Assembly (NCBI GenBank): GCA_023430285.1
Contig: JAEZAV010000044.1
Location: 1 to 13,952 of the forward strand
Length of the DNA stretch: 13,952 nt
Direction of reading: 5' to 3'
Source of the DNA: Methanobacteriota archaeon
GTDB taxonomy: Archaea > Methanobacteriota > Methanobacteria > Methanobacteriales > Methanobacteriaceae
Shown: positions 6,676-13,018 of the stretch, piece by piece
Layout of the letters: the number at the start of each line of letters is the position of its first letter
Numbering within the stretch: the stretch's first letter is position 1
The notes under the pieces: generated by a model
Told to the model about the DNA's origin: nothing
Seen by the model: the letters and a program-made list of their open reading frames with translations, nothing else
The model's database searches: none
Position numbers and translations under genes: made by a program

Positions 6676-7308
6676 TCAGAGATTGATTCCTAACATGGCC
6701 AACAAAGCTTTTATTCCTGATATTCCCAGTATTGCTATTAGAAGGAAGTAGATTGCTGTTATTAACGCCATTAAATAACCTGCTATTACCATGTAACCAT
6801 CATTTTCCACAGAACCCAGTGTTAAAAATAGTATGCTGTAGGCTGGTAGAAAATCTGTTAGGGGTACGGGCAGTGGCAGCATGAGGAGAAATGCACAGAA
6901 GATCATGAAGACGTTGTTTATCTGATCCATGTACGGTCGGGTTATGATGTTCAATCTGGGTTTTACAAACTTTTCAAGCCCCTTCAAAATACGGTTCATT
7001 CCATTTAAAAGACTCACCATGGTACTTTGAGAGATCTTATATTCCATGACCATTTTAGGGATTAATGGATGGGTTTTGGTAAGTATTGCGATGTTTATGA
7101 GTATTATGGCCAATCCAAATGGTAAGCTGCTTCCAGGGATGGACACAGGTAGCAAAAACGGTGCAACAAGAATTAAACATGATATTAAACCTCCTTGTTC
7201 GCCAATGAGATCCAGAAACTCTCTAAAATTAACTCCATCCTCGGGTATCTGTTCAGACACTCCGGAAATAATTTTAGAAGTCGATTCTGTGGTTGATTCT
7301 TTAGACAT
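6676..7308 (-). CDS. ExoD-family membrane protein
   Basis: The 210-residue protein resembles the ExoD family (named for a Rhizobium exopolysaccharide gene; the molecular function is unknown). The N-terminal 27 residues are polar and Ser/Thr-rich. They are followed by the family-type segment FREFLDLIGEQGGLISCLIL leading into APFLLPVSIPGSSLPFGLAI (about 29-68), with its typical proline-glycine pattern, and a central amphipathic region (80-130). Then come hydrophobic helices at about 131-148, 155-168 and 172-196. A PLPVPLTDFLPAYSI segment (about 146-159) matches the second half of the family repeat. The ATG at 7308 has AGGA 8 bases upstream. It is flanked by noncoding stretches on both sides and looks monocistronic. 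Confidence 0.82.
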   Translation of the reverse strand: MSKESTTESTSKIISGVSEQIPEDGVNFREFLDLIGEQGGLISCLILVAPFLLPVSIPGSSLPFGLAIILINIAILTKTHPLIPKMVMEYKISQSTMVSLLNGMNRILKGLEKFVKPRLNIITRPYMDQINNVFMIFCAFLLMLPLPVPLTDFLPAYSILFLTLGSVENDGYMVIAGYLMALITAIYFLLIAILGISGIKALLAMLGINL

Positions 7309-7648
7309 GTTTGATTCCTGTGTGAATTAATGAATGTTAATGATCCAATCCCTTAACTGGACCCTATTAAAACTCTTCCAAATTGAAGTTAAATTTAGAA
7401 TCTGAAGCTGATTTAATATTTTAATTGAAATTACATCCAAGATATTGGGATAGTTTTCATAGAATATATGTTCTTTGGTTGAAGTGAAATAATAAATTTT
7501 TGAGAAGACCAAACCCCCAGCCTTCCCAAGAAAACACGCGGCCCATAGCTCAAGAAATTAATTAAAAAAAATAGTATGTATAATTTAAAAAAAAATAGCT
7601 GGAAAACCAACTACTTTCCTTAAACATTCCATTTAAAAACTCTGAAAT
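7309..7648. other. Intergenic stretch with terminator and a G+C-rich pocket
   Basis: This 340-base gap lies between the flavin-reductase-like gene and exoD, both on the reverse strand. Its right part holds the terminator described separately. Positions about 7510-7555 are more than half G+C, in contrast to the AT-rich flanks. Neither strand gives a convincing gene there: a reverse frame of 61 codons from a TTG at 7512 lacks a properly spaced ribosome binding site and its composition is not clearly coding. A short RNA or a gene remnant are possible explanations. The segment just upstream of exoD (7309-7400) presumably holds its promoter, but no clear TATA box stands out. Confidence 0.35.
7564..7619 (-). 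terminator. Terminator after the flavin-reductase-like gene
   Basis: On the reverse strand, GGAAA and TTTTCC (7601-7619) can pair, followed by AGCTA and nine T (plus-strand A at 7587-7595), with a second run of eight T further on (7564-7571). Double T runs are typical of archaeal termination sites. Confidence 0.6.
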
Positions 7649-8218
7649 TTACTTAAATTTCTTTCCAAGGTTAAAGGCTCGTCCAAGGTTTTTTCCAATG
7701 GCATGGTATGATATTGCCGCTGGATCGTAGGTGAATGGTTTGATCTTCTCGATGTCAGGTTTTCCATTGTCTGTTGCTGCACTTTCGTCGAGCTTCACAT
7801 CTAGAATCTCACCTGTAATCTGGACATGCATTCCGAGATCCAGGGTATTTATGGCTTTACATTCGAGTACCAGTGGAAATTCTTCCACGTATGGAGCATC
7901 AACAAGTTCTGATTTGACTGGTGTCAGCCCTGTTTTTTCAAACTTGTTTTCATCCTTTCCAGATACGATTCCAAAGTAATCTGCCTCGGAAACGTACTCC
8001 TCTGAGGGTATGCTTATGGTGAAAGCCTTCCTTTCATTTATATTTTTAAGGGTGTACCTGTGTTTTTGTAGAGATATTGATACGCATGGTGGATTTGAAC
8101 ATGAAATACCTCCCCATGCTGCTGCCATAACATCTGGTTCTTCGTTTTCATCATAGGTCCCAACTATGAATACTGGTGTTGGGTACACTATGGTTTTAGC
8201 TCCTAAAGATTTTTTCAT
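7649..8218 (-). CDS. Flavin reductase-like / flavoredoxin-type protein
   Basis: The 189-residue protein matches the flavin reductase-like domain that binds FMN in a split beta-barrel. It starts KKSLGAKTIVYPTPVFIVGT and includes the family-type DVMAAAWGGISCSNPPCVSISLQ segment (about 29-51), the HRYTLKNINERKAFTISIPS segment (53-72), ADYFGIVSGKDENKFEKTGL (79-98) and a C-terminal YHAIGKNLGRAF. Members in anaerobes act as flavoredoxins or NAD(P)H:flavin oxidoreductases; the electron donor here is not known. The ATG at 8218 follows a GGGGGGATT by about 8 bases. It starts 31 bases after the nitroreductase stop on the same strand, so the two flavoproteins are probably co-transcribed. A double T-run terminator follows. 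Confidence 0.9.
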   Translation of the reverse strand: MKKSLGAKTIVYPTPVFIVGTYDENEEPDVMAAAWGGISCSNPPCVSISLQKHRYTLKNINERKAFTISIPSEEYVSEADYFGIVSGKDENKFEKTGLTPVKSELVDAPYVEEFPLVLECKAINTLDLGMHVQITGEILDVKLDESAATDNGKPDIEKIKPFTYDPAAISYHAIGKNLGRAFNLGKKFK

Positions 8219-8249
8219 GACCTAATCCCCCCATATCTAATATTTTTGT

Positions 8250-8906
8250 TTAATCAATCCACTGGCTGACTTCCTTTATATCTGGACGTACCACCTTTGA
8301 CATTTCTGTGGCAGGGTATCCTATTGCACATCCATTTATTTCGTAGGGTCCAAGTGGTATTCCAAGTAAGTTTAGGAATTCTTGGTTTTCTGACATTTGA
8401 CTGGTTAAGGATACGAGTTGGAATCCCAGACCCAGTTCTGTTGCTTTAAGCCACATGTTTTCCATGCAGTGTGCTATGGATTCTTGTTCCACCGGTGGTA
8501 TTCCCCTCAACTCTGCCACTACTATGAAGTACGGTGCAGTTCCCACACCTATAACTCCATTGTCAACAAATAATTGAAGTCTTCCCATGAAATTTTCTAC
8601 TCTTTGTTTTAACATTGGCTGTTCTTTTAAAATTCCTTTAAAATGGTTTAAACCTTCTTCAGCCTTGTTTCTCATGAGTTTCTCTGCAGTTTTCATGGAT
8701 TCTGTTCCATTTTCAAATACAAAAAATCTCCTGAACACTGTTGATTCACCAACTGCCTGTGCAGCGTAAGGTGCCTGTAATCCTGATTTGAGTATTTGTT
8801 CAACTGTTTCCCTAGTGGGAATTTCTTCGCTGAAATTTCTAACAGTACGTCTTGATTCTATTATTTCATCTAAAGTTTTGCATTGATTATCAACGGAATC
8901 CGCCAT
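8250..8906 (-). CDS. Nitroreductase-family flavoprotein
   Basis: This 218-residue protein belongs to the nitroreductase fold, FMN-dependent NAD(P)H oxidoreductases that act on nitro compounds, quinones or flavins. The N-terminal IIESRRTVRNFSEEIP (about 15-30) is the phosphate-binding FMN motif (Arg19, Arg20, Arg23), followed by QAPYAAQA (44-51). The middle PYFIVVAELRG (125-135) and the ATELGLGFQLVSLT segment (155-168) fit the flavin-binding core. GCAIGYPATE (192-201) is the family C-terminal motif. The ATG at 8906 is chosen for its GGAGG 6 bases upstream (8913-8917). A frame from 9008 adds 34 residues with no ribosome binding site and is better read as a leader. It heads a two-gene unit with the flavin-reductase-like gene and is divergent from cyuA. 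Confidence 0.9.
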   Translation of the reverse strand: MADSVDNQCKTLDEIIESRRTVRNFSEEIPTRETVEQILKSGLQAPYAAQAVGESTVFRRFFVFENGTESMKTAEKLMRNKAEEGLNHFKGILKEQPMLKQRVENFMGRLQLFVDNGVIGVGTAPYFIVVAELRGIPPVEQESIAHCMENMWLKATELGLGFQLVSLTSQMSENQEFLNLLGIPLGPYEINGCAIGYPATEMSKVVRPDIKEVSQWID

Positions 8907-9008
8907 AATAATCCTCCAAAGTTTCCAAAATAGGTTATTAACTATGAAATGTATCAATTTTCTTATGTTTTTACTCTTTTTATTAGTTTTTGGTAAACCA
9001 TCTACCAC

Positions 9009-9031
9009 AAAAGTTATATGTCTAAACTTTT
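9009..9031. promoter_or_regulatory. Inverted repeat AAAAGTT/AACTTTT between divergent genes
   Basis: A perfect 7-base inverted repeat with a 9-base spacer lies between the nitroreductase and cyuA starts, immediately upstream of the cyuA TATA box. The position suits a shared operator controlling both directions. The AT-rich sequence lowers the weight of the match. Confidence 0.4.
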
Positions 9032-9035
9032 ACAT

Positions 9036-9048
9036 TAATTAATATAAA
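9036..9048 (+). promoter_or_regulatory. Candidate TATA box of cyuA
   Basis: TAATTAATATAAA lies about 30-40 bases before the cyuA start. With the usual archaeal spacing of about 25 bases, transcription would begin near 9066-9072, giving a very short leader or none. That agrees with the absence of a strong ribosome binding site. Confidence 0.55.
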
Positions 9049-9079
9049 GGGTTTATTCTGAGTTTTTGAGTTGATTGTC

Positions 9080-10390
9080 ATGTTGGAAGAACAATTTTTT
9101 GAGATATTAAACAGAGAACTTGTGGTTGCCATGGGTTGTACAGAACCCATTGCAATAGTGATTGCAGCAGCCCATGCAAAGAAACATTCAAAGGGCAGTA
9201 TCGAAGCTGTGAATGTTAAAGCATCACGAAACATCGTGAAAAATGCATTCTCTGTGAAGATACCTGGAACAGATGATTGTGGAATCAACTTAGCTGCAGC
9301 ACTGGGAATGTACATTGGTGCATCAGAAATAAATATGGAAGTTTTAGAGGATATTAAAGCTGAAGAAGTGGATGCTGCGAAAAAAATGGTTGAAGATGGA
9401 TTGGTAACTGTTGAACTCGCAGACACCCCAAAGAAATTGTACGTTGAAGTCACTGTTCAAACCGACAGATCCCTTTCCAAGGCTGTTGTGGAAGATTTTC
9501 ATGACAACGTCGTACTGGTTGAGGTGGATGGTAAAAAATTGGATGTTAAAAACTCAGTTAAGCCCATGAAACTCGATGACAGCATGTTTGAGGATTTAAC
9601 CCTGGATGAAATTTTAAGGTTCGTGTCAGAGGTTGATACTGATAAGTTAGGTTTGATCAAACAATCCATTGATTTAAACTCTAAGATCAGTTTGGAGGGA
9701 ATAAACAACTGTTACGGAATCAAGGTTGGTAAAAATATCCAGACTAATATTGGGGGTGATATCTTTGGCAACGATATCTGTAATCATGCAGTTGCATTGA
9801 CTGCTTCAGGATCAGATGCCAGGATGGCAGGTTGTAATTTGCCTGTTATGACCAATTCGGGAAGTGGTAATCAGGGTATTAGTGCCACCATGCCTGTTGT
9901 GGTGTTTGGAGCCTATGTGAATGCAGATGAGGAAACTTTAGTCCGGGCCGTTGCTCTCAGTAACCTCATAACCATCTACATAAAATCTAGTTTAGGACGT
10001 TTATCTGCATTATGCGGAGCTACAGTAGCATCTGCTGGATCTTGTTGTGGAATAACCTATTTGATGGGTGGAAATAACGACCAAATAAAATCTGCCCTGC
10101 AAAACATTCTTGGAAATGTAACTGGTATCATCTGCGATGGTGCAAAGGCGGGCTGCGCCCTTAAAGTTGCAACGTGCACCACAGCCGCTATACAGTCTGT
10201 TATCTGCGTGATGGAAGGTCATCACATCCAATCAACCGATGGCATAATCGAGGAAGATCCTGAAGATACCATTAAAAATTTCTGCAAGATAGGTCAGGCA
10301 GGTATGGCTGAGGCAGATAAGATCATCCTCAAAATAATGATGGACAAATCCAATAAACAGAAGGCAGATCTAGAATCTGAGTCTAAATAA
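9080..10390 (+). CDS. cyuA: L-cysteine desulfidase (UPF0597 / serine dehydratase alpha-like)
   Basis: The enzyme breaks L-cysteine down to hydrogen sulfide, ammonia and pyruvate using a [4Fe-4S] cluster. The archaeal founding member is from Methanocaldococcus jannaschii; E. coli CyuA (YhaM) is related. The 436-residue length is in the family range. Visible motifs: MGCTEPIAI with Cys20, TASGSDARMAGCNLPVMTNS then GSGNQGISATMP (about 241-272), SALCGATVASAGSCCGI (309-325) and GIICDGAKAGCALK (349-362). Cys20, Cys312 and Cys352 are the likely cluster ligands; the last two are 40 residues apart, matching my recollection of the jannaschii Cys282/Cys322 pair. The ATG at 9080 is preferred to TTG 9071, but neither has a strong ribosome binding site. 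It is divergent from the nitroreductase pair and overlaps the convergent hydrolase by 8 bases. Confidence 0.9.
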   Translation: MLEEQFFEILNRELVVAMGCTEPIAIVIAAAHAKKHSKGSIEAVNVKASRNIVKNAFSVKIPGTDDCGINLAAALGMYIGASEINMEVLEDIKAEEVDAAKKMVEDGLVTVELADTPKKLYVEVTVQTDRSLSKAVVEDFHDNVVLVEVDGKKLDVKNSVKPMKLDDSMFEDLTLDEILRFVSEVDTDKLGLIKQSIDLNSKISLEGINNCYGIKVGKNIQTNIGGDIFGNDICNHAVALTASGSDARMAGCNLPVMTNSGSGNQGISATMPVVVFGAYVNADEETLVRAVALSNLITIYIKSSLGRLSALCGATVASAGSCCGITYLMGGNNDQIKSALQNILGNVTGIICDGAKAGCALKVATCTTAAIQSVICVMEGHHIQSTDGIIEEDPEDTIKNFCKIGQAGMAEADKIILKIMMDKSNKQKADLESESK

Positions 10391-11156
10391 GAAATTTTTG
10401 GATTTCCAAGGCTATTTTTTTAATATTTTCCTGTAAAAAGAAGTTGTGACCCGTAGGAAAACTTAATATCCTAGAATCAGTTAGTTCATCATGCATCTTC
10501 TGTGAATGCTCGGATGGCACCAGAATATCTTCTGACCCGTACATTATGAGGGTTGGAACGTTTATCTCAGTCAACCTAGATTCCACATCAAAGTTTCTGC
10601 AGACTCGCAGAGATTTTAAAACAGCAGTTTTAGAATTCATTTGAACTGCCATGTCTTTAAATCCATAGATTTCCTCGTGTTTTAAAAGGTAATCTTTTGT
10701 GTACACGAGTTTGATCATTTCATCAAAAAATGCTGGAATTCCGCCGTGACGAGTTACTTCTTCCAAGTTTTTAAAGGTTTCAGATAGTTCCAGGCTGCAC
10801 TTACTGTATCCTGAACATATTACGAGTGATCTAACATGTTCTGGGAATTCTAGTGCGAAGTTCTGGGCAACTAGTGATCCCAGGGAAAATCCCAAGATAT
10901 TTGCCCTTTTAATATGGAGTTCTTTGAGCAGGTCCCTTATATCTTCTGTTAGAAGTTCCATTGAAATGTCAACGTCATGATCTGATTCGCCGTGACCCCT
11001 CAAATCTGGTTGAATTGCTCTTATACCTGTGACATTGTTGTTTAGTGGAGTGAAAAATTGGGAGGAATCTGAGAGTCCGTGTAAAAATATGGTTGGATCC
11101 CCTTTACCATGGGTGTTGTAGTAGATCTGTGCATTTTGGCTGTTTATATAACTCAT
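10383..11156 (-). CDS. Alpha/beta hydrolase
   Basis: The 257-residue protein has the complete alpha/beta-hydrolase layout and no signal peptide. FLHGLSDSS (about 24-32) carries the oxyanion-hole HG. DLRGHGESD (51-59) is typical of epoxide-hydrolase/esterase-like members. GFSLGS (89-94) holds the nucleophile Ser91. YGSED (206-210) supplies the likely acid Asp210, and GHNFF the catalytic His237. A cap region lies between about 120 and 185. The fold covers esterases, lactonases, haloperoxidase-like and C-C hydrolases, so the substrate cannot be named. It is convergent with cyuA, and the stop regions overlap by 8 bases. The ATG at 11156 has only a weak GAG-type ribosome binding site. The DUF2769 gene lies 119 bases upstream on the same strand, so a shared transcript is possible but not shown. 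Confidence 0.9.
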   Translation of the reverse strand: MSYINSQNAQIYYNTHGKGDPTIFLHGLSDSSQFFTPLNNNVTGIRAIQPDLRGHGESDHDVDISMELLTEDIRDLLKELHIKRANILGFSLGSLVAQNFALEFPEHVRSLVICSGYSKCSLELSETFKNLEEVTRHGGIPAFFDEMIKLVYTKDYLLKHEEIYGFKDMAVQMNSKTAVLKSLRVCRNFDVESRLTEINVPTLIMYGSEDILVPSEHSQKMHDELTDSRILSFPTGHNFFLQENIKKIALEIQKFLI

Positions 11157-11275
11157 GAGGATTTCTCATCTTTTTATTGATAAAAATTTGAATTGTAAGT
11201 AATCTGCCAGTATTTTTTACCTATTTCACTATCTTAGTAGTTTTTAAGGGTTTGATATGTGTGCGAAAATATGAA

Positions 11276-11590
11276 TTATTTTTTTGGTTTGGATACTCCG
11301 TTGCTGCAGAAGTATCTCATTGGTTCTCCATGAAGTAGATCGTACTCTGTCCAAAATTGGCATCTGTAGCACTGACATATTTCTTTAGTGTTTAGATCGC
11401 CACAGCTCGATTTTCCAGTTACACAGTACATTCCAGGAACATTTCCAGAACCGGAATCCTTTCCCTTCGATTCAATTTTGGGCTCAATTTCTTGCTGTTT
11501 TTCTACTGTACACGTGCTACATATTTGAACAGGACATTTAATGCATTTACATTTCTCATAATTTTTCAAGGAAAATTCAAGTTTTTTCAA
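11276..11590 (-). CDS. DUF2769-family cysteine-rich protein
   Basis: The 104-residue protein has eleven cysteines in two sets. The N-terminal set (YEKCKCIKCPVQICSTC) has Cys14, 16, 19, 24 and 27. A Ser/Gly/Lys linker follows (30-52). The second set, YCVTGKSSCG then ICQCYRCQF and YFCSNG, has Cys56, 63, 72, 74, 77 and 95. The CxCxxCP, GKSxC, CxCxxCxxW and YxCxxG spacing resembles DUF2769, a small family seen mostly in methanogens and of unknown function. The cysteines suggest a bound metal or an iron-sulfur cluster. The start is a TTG at 11590 with GGGTGATTCC just upstream, giving strong anti-16S complementarity. No ATG is available near the start. It lies upstream of the alpha/beta hydrolase. 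Confidence 0.8.
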   Translation of the reverse strand: MKKLEFSLKNYEKCKCIKCPVQICSTCTVEKQQEIEPKIESKGKDSGSGNVPGMYCVTGKSSCGDLNTKEICQCYRCQFWTEYDLLHGEPMRYFCSNGVSKPKK

Positions 11591-11852
11591 GGAATCACCC
11601 AGTAATACTATGGTTACTACGAAATATTAATTTATGGTTTGAAACCTTGTTTTGGTTTCCACTACCACTAACCCAAAATGTCCGCTTAAATTTGGTTGAA
11701 TCACTTGATACCAGATATGTTAGGGTTTAGTGTCCGAGAAAAAATTGGATGTAACTTCGAAACACAGAAAAAATAGATGGGTATGACACGTTGAGTGTGC
11801 CATGAACTGGCAGGTTTGGTGTTACGTAACATGATGATTATCTTTCGTTTTC
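11591..11852. other. Intergenic stretch without a gene
   Basis: I see no convincing reading frame on either strand. It contains a short hairpin-capable repeat GAAACC/GGTTTC (11641-11659) upstream of the DUF2769 gene, a weak GACAC/GTGTG repeat near 11788-11802, and a perfect 12-base palindrome TGTTACGTAACA (11820-11831). Confidence 0.5.
11820..11831. repeat. 12-base palindrome TGTTACGTAACA
   Basis: A perfect palindrome just downstream (reverse strand) of the 33-residue membrane-protein gene. It resembles a dimeric regulator site more than a terminator, but its role is unknown. Confidence 0.4.
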
Positions 11853-11954
11853 CTATTTTGGTTTGGATTTGTTGTATATTCTCCCGTATTTGACCAATAT
11901 GTACACTACCATTATTGTAACTGCTATTATGGCCACTATTGCACTAGTACTCAT
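11853..11954 (-). CDS. Small single-helix membrane protein, 33 residues
   Basis: This is a short frame of 33 codons. The protein starts MSTSAIVAIIAVTIMVVYIL and ends in a basic tail (VKYGRIYNKSKPK). It has one hydrophobic helix (about 4-21) and a Lys/Arg-rich end, so it should sit N-out/C-in in the membrane. AAGGTGA (11959-11965) lies 4 bases before the ATG, a good ribosome binding site, and a TATA-like stretch (GATAAATATATT) lies about 25-40 bases upstream. The gene is divergent from the ArsR-like regulator, sharing a roughly 90-base promoter region. That regulator is followed by another small membrane protein, so a joint envelope-related role is an inference. No family is recognised. Confidence 0.7.
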   Translation of the reverse strand: MSTSAIVAIIAVTIMVVYILVKYGRIYNKSKPK

Positions 11955-11995
11955 TAATTCACCTTATAATTATTTTATGGTAATATATTTATCAA

Positions 11996-12008
11996 TTATA
12001 ATTATAAG
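11996..12008 (+). promoter_or_regulatory. Candidate TATA box of the ArsR-like gene
   Basis: The stretch TATAATTATAAGT lies about 25 bases before the gene's ribosome binding site region. ATCAA/TTGAT half-sites (11991-11995 and 12016-12020) bracket it, which could mark an autoregulatory site. The region is so AT-rich that chance matches are expected. Confidence 0.4.
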
Positions 12009-12043
12009 TACTTAGTTGATAATATTGTTTGAAGGGAGTAGTG

Positions 12044-12325
12044 ATGAGAAAACTTATTTGGTGGGTATTTGCAGGAACATCTGGAGGACCTAACAGGGCC
12101 AGGATAGTTATGGCGCTGAAAAATAGGCCACATAATGCCCATCAACTAGCAGAATCTCTTAATTTAAATTATAAAACAGTGCGTCATCATCTTAAACTGT
12201 TGGAAGAAAACAATATCATTACTTCATCAGGGAAAAATAAATATGGGGAATTATACTTCCTTACGAATGGAATGGAAGAAAATTATGATATCTTTGAAGA
12301 CCTATGGAATGAACTAAAACAATGA
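12044..12325 (+). CDS. ArsR-like winged-helix transcriptional regulator
   Basis: The 93-residue protein is essentially one winged helix-turn-helix domain. It has NRARIVMALKNRPHNAHQLA (about 17-36) forming helices 1-2, LNLNYKTVRHHLKLLEENNI (39-58) containing the recognition helix, and a wing with GKNKYGELYFLT (63-74). The C-terminal helix (77-93) could mediate dimerisation. No cysteine pair of the metal-sensing ArsR type is present, so an effector cannot be named. The ATG at 12044 follows GAAGGGAG by about 6 bases; a TTG at 12029 overlaps that site and is rejected. The next forward gene, 81 bases on, is a small membrane protein, and the 33-residue membrane protein is divergent. Both are plausible targets. 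Confidence 0.88.
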   Translation: MRKLIWWVFAGTSGGPNRARIVMALKNRPHNAHQLAESLNLNYKTVRHHLKLLEENNIITSSGKNKYGELYFLTNGMEENYDIFEDLWNELKQ

Positions 12326-12406
12326 AGGAAGCCTGGAGATTTATAATTAAACTGAACATAAATCTTTTATAAGCTGTCCTAACTAAAAAAAAGGGAGAAA
12401 TATAAT

Positions 12407-12745
12407 ATGTTTTCAGATTTTGGACCTGCAACTGTGCTGTTGTTATACACATCGGTAGCAATTGGAACAGCTAACGTTATTTTATTGATTGGTTTACTTT
12501 ATGCCTATTGGAAAACCTACAAGGAGATCAAGTCAAAGTTTACCATAGGACTCCTGTACTTTGCATCATTCCTGCTCTTGCAAAATATCGCAATAACCCT
12601 TGCCTCGGCATTGCCTCTTCTACTCCCCCATATTCCATACAATGTTCCGAGTTACGATCTAGACAGGCCACACATTGGATTTTTATTTGTGAACCTGGTG
12701 CAGCTCATTGCCCTGAGCATACTCTACAAGATCACCAAGGAATAA
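12407..12745 (+). CDS. Small three-helix membrane protein
   Basis: The 112-residue protein has no recognised enzymatic motif. Predicted membrane helices lie at about 12-34, 45-70 and 88-107. A basic loop YWKTYKEIKSKF (34-45) should face the cytoplasm. A Pro-rich, Asp-containing loop between the last two helices (PHIPYNVPSYDLDRP, 74-88) would be outside. From memory, comparable small membrane proteins follow winged-helix regulators in other methanogens; I could not check this. GGGAG lies 9 bases before the ATG. A TATA-like CTTTTATAAG (about 12363-12372) suggests its own promoter, perhaps controlled by the regulator just upstream. The final codons run into an A tract and the reverse-facing hairpin. 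Confidence 0.8.
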   Translation: MFSDFGPATVLLLYTSVAIGTANVILLIGLLYAYWKTYKEIKSKFTIGLLYFASFLLLQNIAITLASALPLLLPHIPYNVPSYDLDRPHIGFLFVNLVQLIALSILYKITKE

Positions 12746-12773
12746 AAAAAAAGGAGTGACTAATTCACTCCTT
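12744..12773 (-). terminator. Strong intrinsic terminator on the reverse strand
   Basis: AAGGAGTGA (12751-12759) and TCACTCCTT (12765-12773) form a perfect 9-base stem with a 5-base loop. On the plus strand the A run lies before the hairpin, so only reverse-strand RNA has the hairpin followed by a T run (9 T including two stem bases). It therefore stops reverse transcription, for which the only candidate gene is the short frame at 12785-12844. For the forward membrane-protein gene it is at most a hairpin without a T run. Confidence 0.65.
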
Positions 12774-12784
12774 AACCATCAAAT

Positions 12785-12844
12785 TCACTTTTTAGGATTT
12801 TTATCTGTTTTTGAAGCAAACCAATGTTCATTTTTTACATCCAC
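12785..12844 (-). CDS. Possible 19-residue peptide gene ahead of the terminator
   Basis: A GTG at 12844 opens a 20-codon frame, VDVKNEHWFASKTDKNPKK, ending in TGA at 12785. The terminator begins 11 bases further on. CGGGTG lies 9 bases before the GTG as a weak ribosome binding site. The peptide is hydrophilic and basic at the C-terminus. Support comes only from the pairing of a short frame with a dedicated terminator and from a composition that looks translated. An untranslated small RNA in the same place, or no gene at all, are equally open. Confidence 0.3.
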   Translation of the reverse strand: MDVKNEHWFASKTDKNPKK

Positions 12845-12875
12845 GATTTTCTACACCCGAGTTTTTTAATTAATA

Positions 12876-12918
12876 TTTATCTTATTTTAGATAAAGAATT
12901 AAAATTATTTTAAAATAA
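12876..12918. promoter_or_regulatory. AT-rich palindromes upstream of the PadR-type gene
   Basis: TTTATCT/AGATAAA (12876-12895, 6-base spacer) and the 14-base palindrome TTATTTTAAAATAA (12905-12918) lie about 100-140 bases upstream of the PadR start. They could be operators, but such matches arise easily in this composition. Confidence 0.25.
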
Positions 12919-12984
12919 AACTCTAATAATACTTAAAATTTAATTTTAAAGTAAAATATCTGTTTTCAAATATGTAGATAGTAA

Positions 12985-12995
12985 GATATATATAG
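12985..12995 (+). promoter_or_regulatory. Candidate TATA box of the padR-MFS unit
   Basis: GATATATATAG is centred about 29 bases before the ATG at 13019. Usual spacing puts the transcript start at or within a few bases of the ATG, so the message is probably leaderless. The weak GAGATC upstream would then not be used. Confidence 0.55.
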
Positions 12996-13018
12996 CATTT
13001 TATACATGAGAGATCACT

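Noticed and set aside
7327..7512. Reverse 61-codon frame upstream of exoD
   Set aside because: The TTG start directly follows a G run with no spacing for a ribosome binding site, and the translation shows no domain or coherent pattern.
7535..7556. tRNA-like GCCCATAGCTCA string
   Set aside because: It resembles the start of a tRNA with a D-arm, but the following bases cannot form the remaining arms; no T-loop or anticodon arm is present.
8907..9008. 34-residue N-terminal extension of the nitroreductase
   Set aside because: A GGAGG lies 6 bases before the internal ATG at 8906, family members start there, and the extension is AT-driven Lys/Asn/Ile sequence.
9022..9453. Reverse 143-codon frame
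   Set aside because: It is antisense to cyuA, whose family motifs are unmistakable.
12261..12461. Reverse 66-codon frame
   Set aside because: It overlaps the end of the ArsR-like gene and the start of the membrane-protein gene, both with ribosome binding sites; no support of its own.
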